DNA of 17,323 bases, taken from assembly GCA_026985945.1 (NCBI GenBank), contig JALSPN010000045.1, forward strand, positions 1 through 17,323. Reading direction: 5' to 3'. The DNA is from Thermodesulfobacteriales bacterium (GTDB taxonomy: Bacteria; Desulfobacterota; Thermodesulfobacteria; Thermodesulfobacteriales; Thermodesulfatatoraceae). Below the pieces are notes generated by a model. It saw only the letters and a list, made by a program, of their open reading frames with translations. It did not search any database and had not been told where the DNA came from. The translations under genes were made by a program, and so were the position numbers. Within the stretch, counting starts at the first letter, position 1. The number at the start of each line of letters is the position of its first letter. Positions 11,731-17,323 of this stretch are shown one piece after another.

Positions 11731-12320
11731 TAATGAGGCCCATATTGTGGTTTCAGGTTCAGGTCTTTCTCGCTAAAAATCTCCGCGGTGAAGAGATAAA
11801 TTTCTGTTTCCGGGTCCTGCCAGCATCCAGGTGGCAACCCGGCTTTAAGGCAGGTGTGGTCAAGAAAGGTCTCCCGGTCCCAGCCGTATTCCACCGCTAC
11901 CTGGGGAAGTAACACCCCCCTGTTAAGCCCCCTGATGATATAAATGCCGTGTTTACCAACTTCTATTTCCTCAATACTTTGCGCCCGCCACATGGGAGAG
12001 AGAACCGAAATTTCGATTTCGATTTCAGGAAGTTCTTCAGGCGCCAGGGGAGGGAAACGGGGGTCGTTGAAGGCTGCAGAACGGGCCATCTCAAAGACGA
12101 TTTTATAAAGGGGTTGATCGGCGTGAAAAGTCCCGATACAACCCCGAAGCTGCCCGTGTTTTTCTAAGGTTACAAAAGCCCCGTAATGCTCAAGGAGCTT
12201 TGGGGGCACTTCCTGGGGCAGGCGCGGGGGCCTGCCCTCCAAGGCGCTAGCGATGCTTTCCCTTGCAATGTAAAGAAGTAGGGCCTTTTCGGCCTCGTTT
12301 AAACCCACTACCTTTCCCAT
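11730..12320 (-). CDS. AMMECR1 domain protein (AmmeMemoRadiSam system protein A-like)
   Basis: This 196-aa single-domain protein of the AMMECR1 family has an unestablished biochemical role. The hallmark LRGCIGT is at 58-64, with its conserved Cys61. Other marks are YGAFVTLEKHGQ before it, SAAFNDPRFPPLAPEELPEIEIEISVLSP after it, and GIYIIRGLNRGVLLPQVAVEYGWDRETFL in the C-terminal half. In many bacteria this domain goes with Memo and radical-SAM (AmmeMemoRadiSam) partners, but neither is in this window. It starts one base after the stop of the DsbC-like gene, so the two form an operon. The last residues (about 184-196, DLNLKPQYGPH) run up to the transposase remnant, so the natural C-terminus may have been replaced by inserted DNA. 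Confidence 0.9.
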   Translation of the reverse strand: MGKVVGLNEAEKALLLYIARESIASALEGRPPRLPQEVPPKLLEHYGAFVTLEKHGQLRGCIGTFHADQPLYKIVFEMARSAAFNDPRFPPLAPEELPEIEIEISVLSPMWRAQSIEEIEVGKHGIYIIRGLNRGVLLPQVAVEYGWDRETFLDHTCLKAGLPPGCWQDPETEIYLFTAEIFSEKDLNLKPQYGPH

Positions 12321-12321
12321 A

Positions 12322-13050
12322 TTACCTCACCATCTTTAAAATTTGTTCCGCACTCAATACTCCAGAGATGACCTTTCCGTCAGGAAAAATATAAGTCGGG
12401 GTGGCGCGGATGCCCAGTTTGGGCAGGGTAGCGAGAGTCTTTTCTACTTTTTCTTTGCCCTTCTGGCATTGCTTCCCCTGATAACCCTCTATAAGGGCTT
12501 CAAGGCCTTTTCCATCGCAAATAATGGCCACGGCCTTTTCTTTGGCCTTGGGATGCAGGGCCTCAAGAGGAAAGAGAATTACCTTCACCCGGATCTTTCC
12601 CTCTTTTACCAGAGGAAGAAGAATTTTTTCCGCCCGCTTACAGTGCGGACAATCAGGATCGGTGACCAGAAAAATCTCCGGGCCTTTCCCCACTGAGAAG
12701 GCCACCAGGTTTTCAAGCTCTTTTATTTTGGCCGCTGGAAGACGGTTGAGTTCGATGACGCGCTCACGGGTAAGGTCTTTCCGGGCCCTGATGTCTATGA
12801 TTCTTCCTACGATGAGATAGCGGCCGGAAGAATCTACATAGGTAAGCTTTTTCCCGCCCTGAGTCTCAAGTATTACCTCACAGATTCCCGGAACCGGTGC
12901 CGAACGCACACTTGCCACTTTAAACTCCTGCCTGGCAAAAAGCCCCTTCAAGATGCCCTTGAGCTTCGCTGGGGAGGGGCAACTTTCGGCTGCCAGCCCG
13001 CTTCCAACCCACAAAACCAACCCCACAAACAAAAAGAAAAGTTTTCGCAT
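12322..13050 (-). CDS. DsbC/DsbG-like periplasmic disulfide isomerase
   Basis: This 242-aa exported thioredoxin-fold protein has a signal peptide of about residues 1-20 (MRKLFFLFVGLVLWVGSGLA). Residues about 25-105 resemble the DsbC N-terminal dimerisation domain. The active site CPHC is at 134-137 (DPDCPHCKRAEKILLPL) and the cis-Pro loop is RATPTYIFPDGKV with Thr217-Pro218. A second Cys pair, Cys178 and Cys195, sits where DsbC carries its structural disulfide. It probably proofreads disulfides in periplasmic proteins and would need a DsbD-like reductant, not seen here. Cys24 and Cys57 are additional. The ATG at 13050 follows GGAGGG. It is the first gene of the minus-strand pair with the AMMECR1 gene, divergent from the aminotransferase. 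Confidence 0.9.
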   Translation of the reverse strand: MRKLFFLFVGLVLWVGSGLAAESCPSPAKLKGILKGLFARQEFKVASVRSAPVPGICEVILETQGGKKLTYVDSSGRYLIVGRIIDIRARKDLTRERVIELNRLPAAKIKELENLVAFSVGKGPEIFLVTDPDCPHCKRAEKILLPLVKEGKIRVKVILFPLEALHPKAKEKAVAIICDGKGLEALIEGYQGKQCQKGKEKVEKTLATLPKLGIRATPTYIFPDGKVISGVLSAEQILKMVR

Positions 13051-13101
13051 CTCTCCCTCCGTTTTTGATTTTTATTTGTTAATGCTTTCGGTCTCTTTGA
13101 C

Positions 13102-13130
13102 TTGAAGATTTAACACTTCTGAGGCAATAT
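13102..13130 (+). promoter_or_regulatory. Candidate promoter for the aminotransferase-serA operon
   Basis: TTGAAG (13102-13107) and CAATAT (13125-13130) are separated by 17 nt in the 119-nt divergent gap. The match to consensus is moderate. No clear promoter is seen for the opposite direction in this gap. Confidence 0.4.
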
Positions 13131-13169
13131 CTCACTAGATTTTTCCAAAAAAGGAGGATCTTTCCAAAC

Positions 13170-14321
13170 ATGGACCTTTTAAACAAGAAATTTCTTCTAA
13201 CCCCTGGCCCTGTTCCTGTTCCCCCCCGGGCTCTCCTGGCCATGGCCAGGCCAGTTATTCACCACCGCCTACCAGAATTTTCGGCCATTTTAAAAAGGAT
13301 TAGAGAAGACCTGAAATATCTCTTTCAAACCCGGGAAGAAGTCCTCTTTTTTGCCTCTTCTGGCACCGGGGCCATGGAAGCCTGCGTGGCCAATCTTTTC
13401 TCTCCTGGAGAAGAGGTAATCGTGGTTCGAGGGGGCAAGTTCGGAGAGCGCTGGGGAGAGCTTGCGGAAATTTACGGTTTAAAACCGGTTTATATTGATG
13501 TCCCCTGGGGAGAAGCGGTAGAAGTGGAGACGGTAGCCGAAGTTCTTAAGGCCCATCCTGAAGCCCGAGGGCTTTTGATCCAGGCCCACGAAACCTCAAC
13601 CGGGGTCAAACACCCGGTAGAGCAGATAGCTCCTCTCACCCGGGAAAGAGAAACACTTCTGGTGGTGGATGCGATCTCAGCCCTTGGGGTCTATCCCCTG
13701 CCTTTTGACGAACTCGGGATAGATGCCATGGTGGCCGGCTCTCAAAAGAGTCTGGCACTGCCACCAGGGCTTTCTTTTGTGGCGCTTTCGGCTCGTGCTC
13801 GAAAAAGGGCAGAAGAGACCTCGGGGCCCCGGTATTATTTTGATTTTCGCAGGGAATTTAAGGCCCTTGAGAAAGAAACCACCGCTTTTACTCCGGCAGT
13901 CTCTCTTCTTTATGGGCTTTCCGAGGTCCTTTCTCGCATTCGGGAAGTGGGGCTTGAGAGGCTTTTTGCCCATTATCGTTTGCTTGCGGGGGCCTGTCGG
14001 GCAGGTATTAAGACCCTGGGGCTTGAGCTCTTTGCCAAAGAACCCTGTGAGGCCCTCACTATCGTAAAAGTTCCAGAAGGAGTTGACGGGGCCAAGCTGA
14101 TGAAACTTATGCGAGAAAAATACAGGGTCACCATGGCCGGAGGGCAGGCCAAACTTAAGGGTAAAGTGGTGCGGATCGCCCACCTGGGTTACCAGAGTGA
14201 ACTTGACGTAATACTTGCTCTGGCCACTTTGGAGATGGCTCTGAGCGAACTCGGCTATCAGATCACACTTGGAGCCGGAGTTTCTGCGGCTCAAAAATAC
14301 TTTTTGGAGGCTCAAAGATGA
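13170..14321 (+). CDS. Class V aminotransferase, probable phosphoserine or serine/alanine-glyoxylate type
   Basis: This 383-aa PLP enzyme of fold type I has the class V (alanine-glyoxylate/serine-pyruvate) pattern. LLTPGPVPVPPRALLAM is at 9-25, the PLP-phosphate loop ASSGTGAMEA is at 62-71, ETSTGVKHP is at 141-149, and VVDAISALGVYPL (165-177) carries Asp167. GSQKSLALPPGL (190-201) contains the PLP lysine, Lys193. It overlaps serA by ATGA. In some bacteria and archaea a class V enzyme of this subtype replaces SerC as phosphoserine aminotransferase, so context favours conversion of 3-phosphohydroxypyruvate to phosphoserine; that is inference. A glyoxylate role is the alternative. AAGGAGG lies 12 nt before the ATG, rather far. 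Confidence 0.87.
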   Translation: MDLLNKKFLLTPGPVPVPPRALLAMARPVIHHRLPEFSAILKRIREDLKYLFQTREEVLFFASSGTGAMEACVANLFSPGEEVIVVRGGKFGERWGELAEIYGLKPVYIDVPWGEAVEVETVAEVLKAHPEARGLLIQAHETSTGVKHPVEQIAPLTRERETLLVVDAISALGVYPLPFDELGIDAMVAGSQKSLALPPGLSFVALSARARKRAEETSGPRYYFDFRREFKALEKETTAFTPAVSLLYGLSEVLSRIREVGLERLFAHYRLLAGACRAGIKTLGLELFAKEPCEALTIVKVPEGVDGAKLMKLMREKYRVTMAGGQAKLKGKVVRIAHLGYQSELDVILALATLEMALSELGYQITLGAGVSAAQKYFLEAQR

Positions 14322-15901
14322 AGGTTTTAATTTCAGACCCAATCGCTGAAGACGGGATCAAGATCCTTAAAGATGCCGGTCTTGAGGTAGAAGTTAAGAC
14401 AGGTCTTTCCAGAGAAGACCTTATCGCAGAACTTCAAAAAGATGTGGAAGCCATCATTATTCGAAGCGCCACCAAGATGACCGCAGACGTTATCGAAGCT
14501 GCTCCCAGGCTAAGACTTATTGCCCGAGCCGGGACAGGTCTTGACAACGTAGATATCGAGGCTGCTAACAGGCGCGGAATAGTAGTAATGAACTGTCCCG
14601 GGGGCAATACCGTTTCTGCCGCCGAACACACTATCGCCATGATGATGGCCCTGGCCCGTAATATCCCGCAGGCCACCGCCTCCATGAAGGCCGGAAAGTG
14701 GGAGAAGAAAAAATTTATGGGGCGCGAGATAACCGGAAAGACGCTGGGGATTATCGGCCTCGGGCGGATAGGGTCTGTGGTTGCAGAGCGTGCCAAAGGG
14801 CTCAAGATGCGGGTTATTGCTTATGATCCCTATGTAAATCCGGAGCAGGCCGCCAAAATGGGGATTGAGATCATGGAGCTTGACGAGCTTTTACCTCAGG
14901 CCGATTTTATTACCATTCACGTCCCTCTCACCAAAGAAACCCGGGGTTTTATCAACAAAGAAAAGTTTGACAGGATGAAAGACGGGGTAATGTTTATCCA
15001 CTGTGCCCGGGGAGGGATTGTCAACGAGAATGATCTTTACGAAGCCATGCTTTCAGGGAAGGTAGCCGGGGCGGCCCTTGATGTTTTTGAACAAGAACCT
15101 CCCCCTCCGGACTACCCTCTCTTAAAGCTTGAAAATTTTATCTGCACCCCTCATCTTGGAGCTTCAACCGTTGAGGCCCAGAAAAATGTGGCCCTGGCGG
15201 TGGCCTCTCAGGTGGTGGACTTTTTGATCCACGGGGTGGTGCGAAATGCCGTAAATATGCCTTCTGTCTCCGCGGAGCTTCTGCCTGTTCTTAAGCCCTA
15301 TCTCATTCTGGCCGAAAGACTTGGGGCCCTTCAGGCCCAGCTGGCCGAAGGGCCGATCCAGGAAGTGAACATCGAATACCAGGGAGATGTGGCCAATCTG
15401 GACACCAAACCCTTAACGGTGGCCCTTCTCAAAGGCCTTCTTGCACCGGCCCTTAGAGAAGATGTGAATTATGTAAACGCCCCCATCAGGGCCAAGGAAA
15501 GGGGAATCAGGGTTACCGAAAGTAAAGTAAATACCGCAGAAGACTTCCTGAACCTGATTAAGACCCGGATCAAGTTTCCGGGGGGAGAAAACGTGGTCTC
15601 CGGGACTATCTTCGGGAAACAGGAACCGCGCATCGTCCAGATAAATAATTTCCGTCTGGATGCCATTCCGGAGGGCCACCTTCTCTACATTATGAACGAG
15701 GACAGGCCCGGAGTAATAGGTCAGATCGGGATTACTATCGGCGAGGCAGGGCTCAATATTTCACGCATGCACGTGGGGCAGGAACCGGCCAAAAAAGTAA
15801 ACATTATTCTCCTTTGTGTAGATCAGCCTGTTCCAGAATCGCTGATACAAAAACTTGAGGAACTCCCCTCGGTCAAAATGGTAAAGACCCTCGAACTCTG
15901 A
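14318..15901 (+). CDS. serA: D-3-phosphoglycerate dehydrogenase
   Basis: SerA oxidises 3-phosphoglycerate with NAD+, the first step of serine synthesis. At 527 aa it is the long form. The N-terminal substrate domain is about residues 1-98. The Rossmann domain has GLGRIG at 147-152 and the acidic Asp170 that selects NAD. Catalytic residues are Arg231 (CARGGIVNE), Glu260 (DVFEQEPP) and His279 (TPHLGAS). An intervening ASB domain follows (about 325-450), then a C-terminal ACT domain (about 455-527, LLYIMNEDRPGVIGQIGITI) that in relatives binds serine for feedback inhibition. It overlaps the aminotransferase gene by 4 nt and ends the transcript, with a terminator 25 nt downstream. All key residues are intact. 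Confidence 0.97.
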   Translation: MKVLISDPIAEDGIKILKDAGLEVEVKTGLSREDLIAELQKDVEAIIIRSATKMTADVIEAAPRLRLIARAGTGLDNVDIEAANRRGIVVMNCPGGNTVSAAEHTIAMMMALARNIPQATASMKAGKWEKKKFMGREITGKTLGIIGLGRIGSVVAERAKGLKMRVIAYDPYVNPEQAAKMGIEIMELDELLPQADFITIHVPLTKETRGFINKEKFDRMKDGVMFIHCARGGIVNENDLYEAMLSGKVAGAALDVFEQEPPPPDYPLLKLENFICTPHLGASTVEAQKNVALAVASQVVDFLIHGVVRNAVNMPSVSAELLPVLKPYLILAERLGALQAQLAEGPIQEVNIEYQGDVANLDTKPLTVALLKGLLAPALREDVNYVNAPIRAKERGIRVTESKVNTAEDFLNLIKTRIKFPGGENVVSGTIFGKQEPRIVQINNFRLDAIPEGHLLYIMNEDRPGVIGQIGITIGEAGLNISRMHVGQEPAKKVNIILLCVDQPVPESLIQKLEELPSVKMVKTLEL

Positions 15902-15925
15902 TATTTTTTCCTGATAAGCCTAAAC

Positions 15926-15955
15926 AAAAGGGGGGACCTTAAGGTCCCCCTTTTT
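15926..15955 (+). terminator. Rho-independent terminator after serA
   Basis: GGGGGACC (15931-15938) and GGTCCCCC (15943-15950) form a strong stem around TTAA, extended by A-T pairs, and are followed by TTTTT. The A-run before the stem lets it work in the reverse direction as well. Confidence 0.93.
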
Positions 15956-15979
15956 ATTTACGAAATTTTCTTCAGGATC

Positions 15980-16008
15980 TTGGTTTTTAAAACCGAATTG
16001 GTTATAAG
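15980..16008 (+). promoter_or_regulatory. Sigma-70-type promoter for the TPR lipoprotein gene
   Basis: TTGGTT (15980-15985) and TATAAG (16003-16008) are 17 nt apart, just after the serA terminator. The start would fall about 25 nt before the ATG at 16039, and AAAGGAG (16025-16031) is the ribosome binding site. Confidence 0.7.
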
Positions 16009-16038
16009 GAAATATCTGGTCGCAAAAGGAGTAATCTT

Positions 16039-17323
16039 ATGAAAAAATGGCGCTTTATCCTAGTTTCTTTTTTGGTACTTCTTTTCCTTGGTTGTAGCTC
16101 ACCAGAAGAAAAGATTAATAAACACTTACAGCGAGGGCTTGCCTTTGCCAAGGAAGGTAAATTACGGGAAGCTGCTATTGAATTTCGGAATGTTATTCAG
16201 CTTGATCCCAAAAACCCCCAGGCCCATTATCAGCTGGCGGAGATCTATCTCAAGTTTGGCGATCTGCGTCGGGCCCTTTCCGAATATCGCAAAACGGTGG
16301 ACGTAGATCCGGAAAACTTAGAGGCCCGCCTCAAGCTGGCCTCTCTCTTGATTGCTGCTGGCAAATATGAGGAGGCGGAAAACCACCTGGAATACATCCT
16401 CAAAAAAGAGCCCGAAAATATAAAGGCTCTGGTGACGCTGGCTTCCTTACGCCTGCGCCAAAAGAAACTCTCAGAGGCCCAAAAGATAGCCGATAAGGTC
16501 CTATCGCTAGATCCTAAAAATGTCGAAGCCCTGGTAATCGTCTCTCAGATATTGCGCCAGGAAGGAAAGCCCGAGGAGGCCCTCCTCAAGATCAAACAAG
16601 CCCTGTCTTACGCCCCGAAAAATGTCTTCTTACATGAACTTTTGTTACGGGCTTATCTTGAGGAGGGAAAGACCGAGGAGGCCGAAAACCTCCTCAAGCA
16701 AATGGTGGAGAAATTTCCCAAGCATTTTCGTTTTGTCCAGCAACTCGTTTCGCTTTATCTGGCCCAAGGGAAAATAAAAGAGGCCGAGGAATTTTTAACC
16801 GCCTGGAACAGGGAACACCCCGAAAGCATTAAAGGGCAATTGACCCTGATTGAATTTTATCGGCGAACGGGCCGGCTTGAGAAGGCCCTTGAACTTGCCC
16901 GCCAGGATCTCAAAAAATGGCCGGACTCTCTCGATCTCAAAGCCCAGCTTGCCTATCTGGAAATAGAGGCCCGTAACCAAAAAGAGGCCGAAAAGCTGGC
17001 CAAAGAAGTCCTTGAGAAAGACCAGGGGCATGTGGTAGCACGCCTGGTGCGCGGAAAGATACGCCTGGCCAAGGGGCTTCTTTCTGAAGCCCTTGAAGAT
17101 TTCGAATATGTAGCTCAAAAGAGGCCCCGTTTGGCTGAGGCTTATCATTTCATCGGCGTGATAAAACTCCTGCAGGGAAAGGCCGGGGAGGCCCGGAAGG
17201 CGTTTGAGAAGGCCATTGAGCTCAATCCCCTGGTCCTCAAGACCAGGCTCCTTTATGCCAGGCTTCTTCTGGCCCAGAAAGAGCCACAGAAAGCCCGTGA
17301 ACAGGCCATCACTGTGCTGCGGC
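16039..17323 (+). CDS. TPR-repeat lipoprotein (3' end outside window)
   Basis: The frame is open from the ATG at 16039 to the window edge, giving 428 residues. A signal peptide (MKKWRFILVSFLVLLFLGC) ends in a lipobox with Cys19, so the protein is a lipoprotein. The rest is back-to-back tetratricopeptide-like repeats of about 34 residues. Examples are LAFAKEGKLREAAIEFRNVI, LAEIYLKFGDLRRALSEYRK, LASLLIAAGKYEEAENHLEY, LLRAYLEEGKTEEAENLLKQ and VIKLLQGKAGEARKAFEKAI; at least ten units fit. Such proteins scaffold complexes at the outer membrane or in exopolysaccharide export. PrsT-type PEP-CTERM lipoproteins have the same layout, but no such genes are in the window, so the role is open. Spacing to the binding site is 7 nt. 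It has its own promoter and is the first gene of its transcript. Confidence 0.92.
   Translation, partial: MKKWRFILVSFLVLLFLGCSSPEEKINKHLQRGLAFAKEGKLREAAIEFRNVIQLDPKNPQAHYQLAEIYLKFGDLRRALSEYRKTVDVDPENLEARLKLASLLIAAGKYEEAENHLEYILKKEPENIKALVTLASLRLRQKKLSEAQKIADKVLSLDPKNVEALVIVSQILRQEGKPEEALLKIKQALSYAPKNVFLHELLLRAYLEEGKTEEAENLLKQMVEKFPKHFRFVQQLVSLYLAQGKIKEAEEFLTAWNREHPESIKGQLTLIEFYRRTGRLEKALELARQDLKKWPDSLDLKAQLAYLEIEARNQKEAEKLAKEVLEKDQGHVVARLVRGKIRLAKGLLSEALEDFEYVAQKRPRLAEAYHFIGVIKLLQGKAGEARKAFEKAIELNPLVLKTRLLYARLLLAQKEPQKAREQAITVLR

Noticed and set aside
11558..11776. Plus-strand open frame of 72 codons in the gene-poor stretch
   Set aside because: It is antisense to the transposase remnant and the AMMECR1 gene end, has no binding site, and shows no recognisable protein features.
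16088..16306. Plus-strand open frame of 72 codons inside the TPR gene
   Set aside because: It is an out-of-frame shadow of the TPR lipoprotein, whose frame is open from 16039 to the window edge.

Overview
The window looks like chromosomal DNA of a thermophilic, anaerobic, Gram-negative bacterium, most likely of the Thermodesulfobacteriota/Desulfobacterota. This is inferred from three things: a siroheme decarboxylase-type regulator-fold protein (the alternative haem route of sulfate reducers), a CxxC hypothetical family I recall from that phylum, and Lys/Glu-rich proteins with GGAGG ribosome binding sites. The DNA is mostly housekeeping, with tight gene packing, many 1-14 nt overlaps, and one small scar of mobile DNA.

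Layout. (1) 1-3803: the end of a UbiA prenyltransferase closed by a strong terminator, then greA with an overlapping siroheme decarboxylase gene. Convergent to these is a dedA plus FmdB-type zinc ribbon pair on the minus strand, with a DUF488 gene reading away from it and then an HDOD signalling gene. (2) 3842-8037: an overlapping four-gene plus-strand operon of a membrane M48 metalloprotease with a C-terminal TPR-like region, a PrmA-like methyltransferase, type III pantothenate kinase (coaX) and an S66 LD-carboxypeptidase. Its first start codon lies inside a perfect hairpin just after a TATAAT box, so the transcript may be leaderless. (3) 8029-11187, minus strand: scpB, a translationally coupled unknown gene, cutA, a CsgG-type lipoprotein, a CxxC hypothetical, a palindromic repeat, and a secreted hypothetical.

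(4) 11188-11729 has no intact gene. It holds a decayed integrase-type transposase on the minus strand, interrupted by a 133-bp MITE-like element with perfect 13-bp terminal inverted repeats and an AATAT duplication. Inside the MITE is a perfect 19-bp-arm palindrome, and a degenerate copy of that palindrome lies about 2.8 kb away in the 8560-8682 gap. (5) 11730-13050, minus strand: an AMMECR1-domain gene behind a DsbC-like periplasmic disulfide isomerase. (6) 13170-15901: a class V aminotransferase overlapping serA, probably the first two steps of serine synthesis, closed by a strong terminator. (7) 16039 to the right edge: a TPR-repeat lipoprotein with its own promoter, cut by the window end.

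I found no CRISPR array, tRNA, rRNA or obvious defence system. The most unusual items are the nested mobile-DNA scar with its dispersed palindrome, the hairpin-embedded leaderless-type start of the M48 operon, and the unknown gene coupled to scpB.
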